Part shown: positions 35,217 through 47,171 of the stretch, piece by piece
How positions within the stretch are numbered: position 1 is the stretch's first letter
How the letters are laid out: each line of letters opens with the position of its first letter
NCBI GenBank assembly: GCA_020310875.1
Contig: CM035412.1
Location: 133,592,773-133,656,772, forward strand
Source: Ceratopteris richardii
Taxonomy: Eukaryota > Streptophyta > Polypodiopsida > Polypodiales > Pteridaceae
DNA: 64,000 bases
Reading direction: 5' to 3'
Notes under the pieces: generated by a model
Seen by the model: the letters and a program-made list of their open reading frames with translations, nothing else
Told to the model about the DNA's origin: nothing
Databases searched by the model: none
Program-made: the position numbers and the translations under genes

Positions 35217-36256
35217 TCAAAGGATTGGTGCTGAACTCAATCGACTCTTTAATTTGTTAAAGGCCTTTTCACATTCTTCTGTCCAATTAAACTGAGACAA
35301 TAATGCATAAAGAGGTCTAGCAATTATGGCATACATGTGTATAAATCTACAGTAGTATCCGCAATGTCCCATAAATGCTTGCACTTCTTTAGCAGTCTTT
35401 GGTCTCGGCAAATCCAGAATCACTTTGATTTTGTCTTCATCTGTGGAAATTCCACTTGTAGAGACAATGTGTCCTAATATCTTTCCTTGTCGAACCATGA
35501 AGATGCACTTTTTTGGATTGAGGCATACTCTATATTGTCGACATTTGGCAAAAATCTTTCCTAGTTCAAGGATATGTTCTGATCGATAGCTGAATAAGTG
35601 CATAAATCATCCACGTATACCTCCATGCTCTTTCTCAAGAACTCCTTGAATACATGGCACATCAATCTTTGGAAAGTGGCCAGAGCATTGGTTAGACCAA
35701 AAGGAATAACCCTAAAAGCGTACACTCCCCATTCAATTGCAAAGGCTGTTTTTTGTTGGTCCTCAGGAGCAATCGCTACCTGATTATACCCTGAAAAGCC
35801 ATCTAGAAAACTATAAACTTCCTTCCCTGCCACTCTTTCCAAAAGATGATCAGTGATGGGTAATGGGTAACTATCTCTTATGGTGGCAGCATTCACATTT
35901 TTCAAATTAATGCATACCCTTAACTTGCCATTCTTTTTCGGTACGACCACCAAAGGTGATACCCATTCTGTGTGTTCGATCTCATAAATGAACCCAACAT
36001 CTAAGAGCTTATCTATCTCTTCCTTAATTTTTGCTGAGTAAACGTCGTTATAAGTGTATGGTCTTTGTTTGGAAGCTTTGGCTTCTGATGTCATAGGGAT
36101 CCTATGGGCACAAATAGAAGGATCTACTCCTTTTAAATCCTTATATGTCCAAGCAAAGACATCCCTATATTCTCTTATGAGTCGTATTAACTCTTGTTCT
36201 TCCTCCATGGAGACCTCCCGTCCTATAAAGGTACATCGCTCTTCTCCTTCCTCCAA
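35217..36256 (-). pseudogene. Reverse transcriptase of D
   Basis: The first frame (36256-35561) holds the FAWTYKDLKGVDP entry, WVSPLVVVPKKNGKLRVCIN, the YSFLDGFSGYNQVAIAPEDQ block with the first catalytic Asp, PFGLTNALATFQRLM and YVDDLC. A frameshift near 35600 leads into 35603-35217 (CLNPKKCIFMVRQGKILGH, PRPKTAKEVQAFMGHCGYY, FNWTEECEKAF). The block order and EDQ/TFQ motifs are those of the plant non-chromovirus gypsy branch. Confidence 0.93.
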
Positions 36257-36277
36257 GGTTACTACTATTTTCTTGGT

Positions 36278-37836
36278 CTATTCTTTGTTTTCATATGCTA
36301 TTCCTGGTTGTGCTTCTCGTTTTGGCATTTGGATAGCAATTTTCCTCTCTTCTACTTCATATTTTTTGAAGTGGGCAGGCACTTCGACTTGATCTTGGGG
36401 CTTGTTATCTTCGTCTTCTTTTATTCTATCTAGTCCAAGTTCTTCTTCCTGTGTCCTTTCCTGATTTAATTCACTAGTTATGACACTTATTCCTTGATTG
36501 TCACTTCCTGACTCAATTTGTTCTTGCTCCATTTCAATGCTCTCATAATCCTCCTTCCATTCTTTTTCAACTACTTCTCCTTCTTCAGCCTCTTGAAGAA
36601 CTACCACATATAGGCTTATGTCATATCCTTCCTCGTCAATGCATTCATTCATGGTTATTACTTCTTCATTTACACATACATCGAGAGTGGCTAAAATCTC
36701 CATCTAACCAGGCATGTGTTTCCTTCATCTCCCTCGCTGAAATCTCCAACCTTATCGACTGGGATTTTGACTGTGCTCAGTTCATCAGGCATCACCTTCT
36801 CTTCTAACTTGGTCTCCAATTGACTGGTTAGCTTCTCCTTCAAATGTGGTTTTATCTTCAAAAGTTCTTCCGATGTCAGAGTACAAGGGATTTTTACCTT
36901 TCTAAGATGTATGATGTCCGATGTTTGGATTGATGGGTTCTGCTCTTTTTTTCTTATTGAGGGAATGCAGTATAATTCAGAGTTATGTTCGTATTTCCAT
37001 GTGTAATTTGGCAAATCCTTCACATTGTCATCCTCCTTGTCGCTCTTGTCAAATTGTAATAATCCTTCTGAATTCAGCTCAGGTACTGAGTCTTCCAATT
37101 CACCTTCTGCTTCTAACTCCTCAAAGGGTGGTTCAATTCCTTCCACTTTCTTCCATCTATCTTCTTGGACTCTTGCCCACAAGTCTTTAGGCCACTCCCC
37201 GTCTACTTCGGGGACAATAGATCCTTCTCTTTTATCCTCATAGTAATTTCCATCACGTGTCTCACCTTCTTTTCCTTTCTCGGGATCATTAGGGATGACA
37301 CACTCTTGGAATTCTTTTTCGGGAATTCGTGAATTGGGTAGTCGAAGAACAGGTTTTTCTAGGGTCTGTTGAGCTACTTCAGTTAATTTTCTACATATCT
37401 TCAACCTTTCTTTCTCTAGGTCACCTCTAGGATATTCTTTTTCATGTTGTTCAATGGTTGGTCCTACTCGTATTCGTGCCTGGTACGCCTGAATTCACAT
37501 GGCTAACTCTTTTGGCATGGGGTCTACTAAAACTGATCCTACCTCTCCTTTTTTATACTTTCCCTTTTGATTTTCTCCTTCAAGTTTCTGTTTTTCTTCT
37601 TGACCTTGTTCATTCTTTTCATTCTCCTTTTTTTGTTGTAGTTTCTTTTCTTTTATCCTGTCTCTACGATTCTTCCATCTTTGGGTTCGTTTACTTGTAA
37701 CACTTTTCCCAAGCTCTTCCGAGTCTTCAACTACTTGGGGTGTAGGTATATTTACTTCTCTGTTGCCTTGATCGTTCTCTCCGGTTTTTTCTGGGGTCTC
37801 TCTAACTTTAGCTCTTGTTATTGATTTCAATGGCAC
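36278..37836 (-). pseudogene. Acidic linker region of D between gag and RT
   Basis: Three collinear frames (37836-37495, 37404-36691, 36703-36278) are rich in Glu, Lys and Asp. Examples are KEKKLQQKKENEKNEQGQ, FEELEAEGELEDSVPELN and EEAEEGEVVEKEWKEDYE. In most gypsy elements the protease is here, but no D-S/T-G loop or protease second block is seen. The content suggests a disordered linker. Confidence 0.7.
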
Positions 37837-37925
37837 AGTGTACTCCTTATCACTCCCTGATGACTCATCACTTCTATCACGTTGACCTGCACATTTGAGT
37901 TAACTTTTTTGGGGTTCTTGGGCCA

Positions 37926-38132
37926 ATACCTAAAAAGGTGTTCTTTACCACAATCACTACACTATCCTTCCCAAACTCGTTGTGGTGGTGGTGGGTTTGG
38001 TAATGTACATTCTCTGATAAAATGATCACCTCCGCATCTATAACAGGGTCCTCTAGGTGCAGGTAGTCTATTCATTGGTCGGGAGGGTATGGGTGCTCTG
38101 GGAGCTATGTACATCAATGAAACATAATCCTG
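37926..38132 (-). pseudogene. Gag zinc knuckle of D
   Basis: The frame contains CYRCGGDHFIREC (CCHC spacing C-x2-C-x4-H-x4-C) after a Pro/Arg-rich stretch, then a Pro run and a stop at 37962. It is the nucleocapsid part of Gag, which binds genomic RNA. Confidence 0.85.
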
Positions 38133-38220
38133 CTCATATCCGTAAGAACTATCTGGTCCTTCCATACCATAGGCATATGGCTATGGTATGGAAGGACCAG
38201 ATAGTTCTTACGGATATGAG
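38133..38220. repeat. Near-perfect 88 bp palindrome in gag of D
   Basis: The arms 38133-38172 and 38181-38220 are exact reverse complements over 40 bp (left arm starts CTCATATCCGTAAGAACT, right arm ends CGGATATGAG). The central eight bases GCATATGG are themselves palindromic except for the outer pair. It interrupts the Gag frame between the capsid and the zinc knuckle. Confidence 0.95.
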
Positions 38221-38224
38221 TGCC

Positions 38225-38304
38225 CTCATATGCAGAATAATTTCCTTGACTATGGTCATAAGATGGGTCATATGGTTCATTACGGAAATTATTCTGCATA
38301 TGAG
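38225..38304. repeat. Second inverted repeat next to the palindrome
   Basis: Exact 21 bp arms lie at 38225-38245 and 38284-38304 (CTCATATGCAGAATAATTTCC and its complement, less the last base as typed here) around a 38 bp loop. It lies four bases from the larger palindrome and shares the CTCATAT edge word. Confidence 0.93.
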
Positions 38305-39167
38305 ATCACCTCCACAATGCACACACCTCCTAAGCATGGGTACTCTCATTGGGTTGTTGGGGTAGTTCCTTGGCCCTTGAACATTCAATTTCTTTGCTAC
38401 TAAGTCAGCTATTTCCTCTACATTGTTCTTAGAGTTTGACGTGCTACTGGCGGAATCTTCACTCTTCACACTACCTTGAGGTATTTTCAAGTCTTCTGCT
38501 AGATTGTCCTCTAGGTCAATACATTCTTTCATACATTCTTGCAAAGTTTGAACTCTTTTCACATATACTAGAGATCTTAATGATCCATTCACTAATCCTT
38601 CCAAAAACAATGACACCATTTTATTTTGAGTGGGTCGCTCTTCAACAGGGCATCTATCCACATATTGCTTGAATCTTCTTGCTGCCAATCTCACTGATTC
38701 CGTAGGAGCTTGTTTAAAGCTATGGATTAATGAGGAAGAGTTGTTTCTGATTCCAGACTTTGTGAATTCTTCAATTAATTCTTGATAGACTTGTTCCATG
38801 TTTTGAAAGTTATTAGGGTCTAATGGTTGGAACCATGCTAATGCCATGTCTATAAGGGTTAGCCCAAAAGATTCATATTGGATCAAGAAATCTTCCACTT
38901 GTTCAGCTCTGATTACTTGCTTGAATTCAGCTATGTGATTGTAAGGTTCACAGGAGCCATCATAGTGGTTTCTCTGGCAACTTGGATTGGCCTTAATCTT
39001 CTTCCTGGTTTAGGAGCTCTAGGCATTATAGCGAAGAGTAGTCTTCCTATCGGTGTACTAGGTCCTCTTACTACAAGTGGTCTATCTAGGGCAGGAATTC
39101 TATTCCTTGGTTCAACTGGTGGTTGAGGCCGATAATTAGGATTACTGCCCGATGTAGCGAACTTCAC
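38305..39167 (-). pseudogene. Gag capsid region of D
   Basis: It shows the gypsy Gag (retrotransposon gag) signature: GSCEPYNHIAEFKQ, DMALAWFQPLDPNNF, YQELIEEFTKSGI, RLAARRFKQYVDRCP and MVSLFLEGLVNGSLRSLVY. A frameshift near 38950 separates the capsid frame (38898 down) from the Pro/Arg-rich frame 39167-38931 upstream (RPQPPVEPRNRIPALDRPL). A CVHCGGD half-knuckle at the downstream end runs into the palindrome. Confidence 0.88.
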
Positions 39168-40075
39168 ATGTGGTCTGACTGGAATATGTGTTTGTTGTGT
39201 CTGTCTTGAATGCTGATATGAATTAGCTTGATAAGTTCCTTGGGGGTTCTGTGAACACTAGTATGTTCTGATATTTCAATCCTGCTCTTTCTAACTCCAT
39301 TAGAGGCCAGTACCTCCTCTGATACGTGATGATGGTGGGGAGTTTAGGATCTTGTAGCTCATAGATGGTGACTGGGTTATTGGCCACCTCCCATAACGAA
39401 GAGTGGGCTCTGAGGAGATGTTCCATTCCATTGATCAAATAGACATCCATTAGGGAATCATCTTGGGGAACTAGGTCTCCTCTCCAAACCCTGACGACCG
39501 TGGATCTCCCTCTTGGGGTGGTTACTTGCTCTTCATGTCCCTCTTCATTAAGGTTGTGGGCCTTGCCTTCTTCCCCTTGTTCTTTGATGCTTTAAGGGTG
39601 TTCCGTAACTACATACTGAATATCTCTTTTGTCCATATAGAACCCTCCTGCATATTTAACTGCCGGCCTAGGTAGTATGTAAGCATCTGTAGCTTTCTTT
39701 AGTCTGGCCACTCATCGGTTTAGCCCATCTAGGTAGATAGGTATCCCGTGTTGGTTGGTGTTCACATATTCTAAAGATGTCTGATATTCACCCTCAATAA
39801 GTGACATCATGCCAATTATTGGTGTAGAATTCTGCATATCCTCTAAAGTCATGAGAATTTCTTCCTCAGACTCACTCGAGGTTTCATAATAATGTGAACG
39901 ACTACTTGGTTTGGCTACACTTCCTACAGAAGAAATTACACTTCTTCAACTCCCTAGGGTTCTTCCAGATCTTAGGTTCATTCAATTGAAAGTTCTAGTC
40001 AAGTAAGTACCAATCCCTTGCTCTAATGTTCTTGGCTGGGTTTCTGAGTTGTTAGAAATATTTGGCCGACTTGGA
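39168..40075 (-). pseudogene. N-terminal Gag region of D
   Basis: The frame is largely continuous with several stops. From upstream it reads SRPNISNNSETQPRTL, then MNLRSGRTLGS (a start-like motif of gypsy Gag), then SSESEEEILMTLEDMQ, YLDGLNR and MDVYLINGMEHLL (39450-39223). I assign it to ORF1 by position and frame. No ATG-to-capsid frame without stops remains. Confidence 0.6.
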
Positions 40076-40120
40076 GGTCCTCACTAAAATCTTTTGAAAT
40101 CTCCTAACTCTGGATGATCT

Positions 40121-40765
40121 CACGATACTCGATACTTCATAACTATCGTCCTTAGAATTATGCGATAGTCGATACTTGACTCACTCTAAAAAGTCACGAT
40201 ACTCGATACTTGACCGATTGGACAATACCAGGATACTCGATATTGCACCGGCATTGCAAAGAGGTAATCTCACGATACACGATACTCGATATGAGGCTAG
40301 AGCCCGACACACGATACTTGACACTTTGTGAAAGTCATGATACACGATATTGGGCAGGTATCGCGAAAAATCAATGATACTTGATACTTGGAACTAAACG
40401 ATATTCGATAATCGACCAAGAGAATTCCCACGATATTCGATACTAGTCAAATATCGTTTTCAGATCTCCATGATACTCGATATGTAACAAGTATCGCAAG
40501 AACTTCCTCGACGATATTCGATATTAGACAAGTATCGTGAAAAATTCAACGATACTTGATAGCGGTCAGGTATCGTGAAAAATGTCAACGATACATGATA
40601 TCCGACAAGTATCGGAAAAAAATTCAGTGATACACGATATGTGACTAGTATCATGAGAATTACTCCACGATACATGATATCACTCAAGTATCATGATACT
40701 CGACCACAGGAGTTCACGATATCCAGGTATCGCGATACTCAACCGCGGGAGAACACGATACTTGG
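40121..40765. repeat. Degenerate CGATA tandem array in the D leader
   Basis: About 15 irregular units of roughly 35-50 bp are built from CACGATACTCGATA, a GAC-AAGTATCG segment and GTGAAAAATTCAA. Most units contain CGATA and its complement TATCG, so each could fold. Single stray copies lie near 40893 and 41067. The array sits between the primer site and gag. Confidence 0.9.
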
Positions 40766-41390
40766 CATTTTTTCAATTTTTCAAGAGGTACATTTAGATT
40801 CTAAGTGAATATAAGTGGTCCTAAAGCCTCTCTCCCCTTTCCCCAATGCGTGAATCACAAAAATAAATTTTCTTTACCCCGGTATGACCCTCATGATACT
40901 TGCCGCAAGTCGTTTCACTGAGTCGCTTGATTTCACCAGAATTTATGAGTAAGGGATGGGTATGATTACCTTGGAAGCTTCTCCCCAACTTCTCTACAAC
41001 CCCTTCTTGCTCTAAGTCGCTCAATAACCCTACTCCCCCGATCGCGATCTTCGCTCTCTAATGCTCACGATACTTGCTTGGAGACAAGTGACTTGAAAAA
41101 GATAGTTTTTTTGGTTTTTATACTTTTGAAAATTCTCCCTAACTAAAAAAGACTAACAAGAACAAAGGTTGACTGCTATTCTAACTTCCTAACCTACTCC
41201 CTTCTTCCTCCTACTCTACTCACTCCACTCACTTCCCTAGACTATCAACTCACTACACACACTCCAAAAGCGAGAAGTAGTAAGTGCGGTTGAATGTGAC
41301 TTACCAAAGAAGAGAAATTCTCACTCCTCTACTTGCTTCAATGCTAAGAGCTACTTACCATCACACGAGTGCCTCGGTTTGATTTGACTT
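40766..41390 (-). other. Untranslated leader of D
   Basis: Between the primer site and the repeat array I see no coding trace. There is a CT-rich stretch near 41180-41250 (on the plus strand) that would be purine-rich in the transcript. Confidence 0.5.
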
Positions 41391-41407
41391 CCCTGGCAAC
41401 GGCGCCA
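41391..41407 (-). other. Primer binding site of D (tRNA-Asp type)
   Basis: The minus strand reads TGGCGCCGTTGCCAGGG. Plant gypsy elements of the Athila type use TGGCGCCGTTGCC, complementary to the 3' end of tRNA-Asp; one base near the inner end differs. It lies seven bases from the LTR. Confidence 0.85.
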
Positions 41408-41414
41408 AAAAATG

Positions 41415-41825
41415 TGTGTACCTAAGTACCATCTTAGGGACTTGTGGAGAAAGAGACTCTACCTCGATCCCCCTCAAGTGCATATAGTGGGGATTCACGC
41501 TTTATTTATCAATCCGAGGAGTATCAAAACCTAGCCGAGTGTATGAAGACATGCATTCAAATGATGATCCATGCAAGTGAGCTTTCCAAAGAGTGCACAT
41601 AAGTCTAAATCTATTCCAAACAAGGTTCAAGGATCTGTTGAGATGTCACAATACTTGGAGCAGTAGCCAACAATAAATCGAGCTTTTCTCTCAGCTCCGA
41701 ACTCCGAATATAGCGAATAGTGGGTTCGTTTCAAAGCGCTCAAGAAGACGCATCCAATAATCATCTTTTCACTCAATTCTGACACTTTTGCTTCAAGTTA
41801 TGAGCAAAATACTGAGTCTGCAACA
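41415..41825 (-). repeat. 5' LTR of D, internally deleted
   Basis: TGTGTACC through GAGTC (41818) matches the other LTR; then TGCAACA closes the LTR immediately before the AGCTT target copy. Compared with 26280-27169 about 478 bp are missing inside, including the TATA motif. Confidence 0.92.
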
Positions 41826-41830
41826 AGCTT

Positions 41831-42544
41831 TCTATTGACCATAAATAATCACCTATGTTGTTTGAAACATGATCCACTTATCAATGGGGCAAAATAGATA
41901 GGTAGGAGATTGATCCAAGGTCATAGACTTGCTATTCTTGTCTCTACACTTGTTCAATATATTGAACAGTGCTCTGAGTATGATAGCAATCAGCCTAATT
42001 CCTTCTGGTGATGTCTAATTAACTTAGACAGTTACCAATCATTAGTGATTTTTAGTAAAAATGATGAACTACATGCTGAGTATGATGTTTAGGAAATCAT
42101 GGGAGTGGCTCGACATTTTTGGGATGCATCAGTCAAGAGACTAGAGAGTAATGAAATGATAATATCTCATGATAGAGAGGAGCAATGATAATGAGATTTT
42201 GTAGCTATATAGTAGACAATATACTAAATCTATGATGCTTTCAATCACGAAAAATGATCAATCATACACTGAGAACAAGCTCTAAGAAGATCACTGTACT
42301 CTTGTAGTCATGGAAGAGAAGTGAAGTGAAGATGTAATGCGAATGTATGTATTAGATCACATACAAATGCAATGTCATTAAAAAAAACTATTGCTCAATG
42401 TGAGGCTAGTAATTGAGCTATGGAGTGAGCTCTCAATTCAGAATGTACTCCATTCAAAATGATCCCCTAGTTGAGATATCACACGGGTCATTTGATCCTC
42501 TTTTTATAGTTGAGTTTGGAGCCAATATTTTGAATTCAAATTCA
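41831..42544 (-). repeat. 3' LTR of J, second part
   Basis: It continues 26279 after the AGCTT duplicate at 41826-41830 and matches 55475-56190. It ends TTCAAATTCA, followed by a short purine-rich minus-strand tract (GGTGGACTTT). Confidence 0.9.
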
Positions 42545-42639
42545 AAAGTCCACCTAAAAGTTAATCCTAAAGTATAAGATATATTCTCTCATCAATCAAC
42601 TACCAAACAAATTGAGATTTGATGCTTCCTAACTTCACG

Positions 42640-43660
42640 TGTAAGTAATGCACTTTTACAAAGGTAAATGTAATTGATTTTGTGAGTATATCTTCACATT
42701 GTAAATGAGTTGATACGTAGGATAATTGAATATCCTTGCGAAACAACTTCTCCCTTACATAATGATAGTGCTATTCCCCTTAGTCCTTGCATGATATACA
42801 GGATTAGCAACCAAATGAAGTGAACTAGTGTTGTCTCCAAAAATCATTGGAGTGTAAGAATGTAACCCCAAATCTCCATAGAGGTGCTTGAGCCACATAA
42901 CCTCTTGAGTTGCGTTTGCTAAGCCTCTATATTCTATCTCTATAGATGAACATGCCATACTTGGTTTCTTTTTTGATGACCATGATATAAGCTTTGAACC
43001 TACAAAAGACAAGTATCTTGAGGTGCTCCTCCTATCATCTTTGGAGCCAACCCAATCTACTTTAGAAAACATCTTTATATCTAAGTCAGAAGTGAAGGGG
43101 TGAAACAACCCTTCATTTATGGTACCATTTAAATACTTTCGTACCCTCTTGGAAGCTTCCATGTGAGGCTTTCTTGGTGCATGCATAAATTGGCTTAATG
43201 TACTTACTCCATAAGCAATGTCCACTCTTGTTAGGGTTGCATAGTTGAGACTCATAACAAGTTATTGGTAACCTATAACATCCTCAAGAAGTTCTTCTTC
43301 ATGAGAACTAAGATTGTGGTTGAATTCCATGGGTGTACCTGCAATTTTGGTATTCTCCATCTTGAATTTTACCAACATATCATGGATATACTTTCTTTGA
43401 GTTATAAACACACTAGAATCGGTATACACAAGTTCTAGGCCAATAAAATATGTTAACAAACCAAGATCATTGATTTTAAATTCTTCCATTAGTTGAGCTT
43501 TAACATTCTTGATGACATTAGCATCATTCCCTATAATGATAATGTCATCCACATAGACACATAAGTAGATACCTTTTGAGTTGGTCTTTTCTATAAATAG
43601 TGAAGAATCTGCCTTGCTAGCCACAAATCCTTGATCCTCCAAATAGGTAACAAGTCTATG
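42640..43660 (-). pseudogene. RT C-terminus and RNase H of J
   Basis: The frames 43642-43262 (YVDDIIIIG, INDLGLLTYFIGLELVY) and 43255-42755 (SLNYATLTRVDIAYGVS, FSKVDWVGSKDDRRST, CSSIEIEYRG, GDNTSSLHLVANP, YHARTK) carry RT and RNase H. A frameshift after ARTK leads to HYHYVREKLF and DILTKS down to about 42640. RNase H YSD reads FSK and STEAEY reads SIEIEY, so it is inactive. Confidence 0.88.
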
Positions 43661-44167
43661 ATTCCAGGCTCTAGGAGCTTGCTTTAGGCCATAGAGTGCC
43701 TTCCTTAGCTTGCATAAAAAACTTGGTTTATCCTTATGTTCAAAACCTCATGGTTGTGCCATATACACTTCTTCTGAGATCCATGCAATTAGAAATGCAT
43801 TTTTGACATCTAACTGATATAGTTTCCAATTCTTCGAAGCAACAATACTTACCAAAACCCTAATTGTTGGCATCTTAGCCACAGGTGAAAAAGTTTCTTC
43901 ATAGTCCACTCCATGGGTTTGAGCAAATCCTTTTGCCAATAACCTTGCCTTGTACCTGTTTATACAACCATCTGAATTTTTGTTGATTTTATATATCCAC
44001 CTAGATCCTATTACCCTCATGCTTGGCTTCTTGGGAACCAAATCCCAAGTATTGTTCTCTTGAAGTGTTTCAACTTCTCCCTGCATGGCATCTCTCCGTT
44101 CTTTCTTTTTATTATCCTCTTCATTTGAAGAAGGTTCTTCCATCATTGAGTCTTTAGTGATATACAC
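43661..44167 (-). pseudogene. RT N-terminal half of J
   Basis: The open stretch 44167-43748 holds NTWDLVPKKPSMRVIGSRWI, AKGFAQTHGVDYEETFSPVA and QLDVKNAFLIAW, ending at the MAQP site. The next bases hold YGLKQAPRAWN in a broken frame. The usual NAFLNG motif reads NAFLIA here. Confidence 0.87.
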
Positions 44168-44299
44168 ACAATGCTTGGTAAGTAATGATGTTTCATAGCC
44201 ATACCTTATGGGCTTTTTGCTCTCCCTTTGAGATCTCTTGAGTGCTTGATTGGAGGACTCTAGAATGTCTTCTAATTGTTTGAACTTGGTCTTCCCTCT

Positions 44300-45138
44300 T
44301 CACTTCCAAGCCTTGAAGTTAGTTTGCTCTTCATCTTCTGAATCGGTATCTTCTGGTAATTGTTGATCTTCTTGAGTGAGAGTTGGACAGTCATTTTTCA
44401 AGTCATAAGGTAACTTGATCTTCATGCAATCATCTTCAAACCATGAATTATTTTCATCAAACACTGCATCCCTAATAACTATAAACCCTTTGTTAGTGGG
44501 ATTGTATAGCCTATAACCCTTTTGGTTTTGGTCATACCCGATGATATACACTTTTCAGCTTTAGGATCAAGCTTCCCTCTAATATGTGAGGGGATGTGCG
44601 CATAAGCAATGCACCCAAATATTTTGCAATGATCCAATGAGGGTCTCGTGCCATTCCATGCTTCATATGATGTCATTCCATCCAAGGTTTTGGATGGGAG
44701 CCTGGTAACCAAGTATGTGGCTATGGAACACAGCCTCTGCCCATAAGTAATTGGGTAGTTTCTTCTCATTCAACATTGATCTTGCAGCCTCTAGTATGAA
44801 CCTCTTCCTTCTCTCTAGCACTCCATTTAGTTTAGGAGTATATCCTATTGTGACTTCTCTAATTATACCTCTATCCTTTAAAAATGAATCAAATTCATGT
44901 AAAAAGTACTCTCCACCTCCATCAGATCTTATCCTCTTCAAGCTTCTACCTGTTTGGTTCTCAACCAATGCCAAGTATTTTTAGATACATGTAAATAATT
45001 CATCCTTATGCTTCATAAAATAAAGGATTTTCCATCTACTTTAATCATCTATAAATGAAACATAGTACCTTGAACCTGAGATTGATGGATCTGTGTTAGG
45101 ACCCCACACATGAGTGTGTACAAGCTCCAAGTACTCTT
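44300..45138 (-). pseudogene. Integrase of J
   Basis: Overlapping frames 44974-44663, 44769-44479 and 44551-44300 cover the core and C-terminal region (RSDGGGEYFLHEF, NGVLERRKRF, GCIAYAHIPSHIRG). The first catalytic position reads VHTHVWGP, with His where Asp is expected, so the core is inactive. The text stops at 45138, where element E begins. Confidence 0.87.
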
Positions 45139-46122
45139 TGTTGATGTATGAAACACCACAAGAACTAAGCTAAAGTGATATTAGTACACCTCCATAATCA
45201 TCATTAGCTTAGTAACACTCTCAATTTGAAAACTTTACCACCAAACTTAGTGAAATCAAAAAATTCACTTTCCAGATCTGATCTATGTTAGCTTGATTCA
45301 TACAAATTCTTTTGGTATTTTGCTAATAGAAGTTCTTGCTAATGTTAAGCAACACATACCAAGCAAGACTTTCAAGTAATAACTTCAAAATCTTCTGATT
45401 TCACTTCGACATTTGTAATATGTCTGAAATCTGAAAAATGACTTTATTGATTTGACATACCTTCACTATTAGACTCATTCCTCTGAGTATACATCCTGTT
45501 TCACAAAGATCTTTTGACCAATTGTAGTTGAAGGTAGTAGCTTTAAAATGAGCTATTACTCATGAAAAACTTTACACTGTACTGTGAGATCTGATCTTAA
45601 GAAGATCAGGAAAAAGTGCGCAAGAAAACTCGTAACTGTCAACTAACTTACACACTGATATGAAATCACTTAGAATTCAAAACACAAGAGGAATTAGATC
45701 AAATACTTCTACACAAACATGTGTTATCTATAAGAGAAGATGTCTACAAATTGGCTTGGCCTCATTCTGCGCATAGCCATGGAAAACTCTCTTACACTGA
45801 GTAGTTTCTCCTCAACATCTCTCTCAGAAAAAACTCGACTTTTCTCTATTCTCTAAAGGATTACAAAATTGAGTTCTCTATATATTTTCCAACTCAAATT
45901 AAGTTATATACATATAGTCTACATACTCCTAGACTCAAACTCATAAGTTTTGAAGTTCTATGTCAAGACTAAACTTTGATTTTGCACTAAATTACAAGAG
46001 TGAATTTGTCCCTTCACTTAGGCTTAGTTTACTGAGTGCTTTGCCTTCACTTCTCTTTGTCTTTCTTCTTCCTTCATATATCTTCATATATTCATGTATA
46101 ATTAGTGAGTGAAGCCCCAACA
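45139..46122 (-). repeat. 3' LTR of E
   Basis: This 984 bp copy reads TGTTGATGTATGAAAC...GAAGCCCCAACA, the reverse complement of the A/F LTR type. The minus-strand polypurine tract GAATGAGGGGGAGT abuts it at 46123-46136. Confidence 0.94.
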
Positions 46123-46160
46123 ACTCCCCCTCATTCACTAATTAGCATTCTGTGTCTTCT

Positions 46161-47129
46161 TCATACATCTTTCTTCTCTTTTATTCCTGCCATTTCTTTG
46201 AATCTACTTGTCTTCACTCCATCCAAGCTCTTTGCCATAATATCTACAATATGATATTTTGTAGAAGTGTATACCACTTCTAGCTCCTTCTCCATTACTT
46301 TTTCTCTCAAGAAATGATATTGTATCTCTATGAGCTTTGTTCTTGCATGAAATACAGGATTTGCTGCAAGATACAATGAGCTCATATTATCTCCATGTAT
46401 AATAGGTATACCTTGATCAATATCCAAGCTTCTGAACAAGGTCTGCATCGATATCACTTCTTTTGCTGCTTCCACAAGACTTTTGTACTCAGCTTCAGTT
46501 GATGATAAGGCCACTGTATGTTGCTTCTTTGAACACCAGCTCACAAGTTTATCTCCTATGTATATCATATACCCATGTGTTGACCTTCTATCATCTTGAT
46601 TTCCTGCCCAATCTGAGTCATTATATGCTCTCAAGCTTACATCTGATGTAAATGGATAATATAAACTTTCCTTCAAAGTTCTTTTGATGTATTGAAGAAC
46701 TCTTTGACCTATAATCCAATGTGGATCCTTTGGACAATGCATGAACTGAGAAAGAACTCCCACTGCATAACTAAGATCAGGTCTTGTTAGTGTAGCATAA
46801 ATCAAGCTTCCCACTAAAGATTGATACTTCCTCATATCTTTGAACTCTGGACCATCATATTTGCTGAGTTTATGATTGACCTCTAGTAGTGTTGATGCCT
46901 CTCTGCAATTCTCCATGTTAAACTTCTTTAGAAGCTTCAAAAAATACCTTTCTTGTGATACATATATACCATGTTCTGCATAAGTGATTTCCATTCCAAG
47001 AAAATATGACAATTTTCCTAGATCACTTATCTTAAATTCCTTCTCAAGTAATCTCTTTACCTCTTTGATTCCTTCATTTGAAGTACCTGTGATTATAATG
47101 TCATCTACATAAATACAAATGTAGATCAT
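46161..47129 (-). pseudogene. RT C-terminus and RNase H of E
   Basis: This 322-codon open frame includes YVDDIIITG, ISDLGKLSYFLGMEI, YNDSDWAGNQDDRRSTHG, ALSSTEAEYKS, HGDNMSSLYLA and the MAGIKEKKDV end. Almost every RNase H motif is kept except the Asn in YNDSDW. It is one of the best preserved RNase H copies in the window. Confidence 0.93.
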
Positions 47130-47171
47130 ACCTTCTTCTATTCTCTTGATAAGTAAGCTTGCATGTGCCTT

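Noticed and set aside
37000-38000. Hidden protease in the usual gag-RT position of D
   Set aside because: Reading the minus-strand frames there gave only Glu/Lys-rich text with no D-S/T-G loop or matching second block.
40121-40765. CRISPR-like repeat array
   Set aside because: Units are degenerate, of irregular length, with no distinct spacers, and lie in the leader of a eukaryotic gypsy element.
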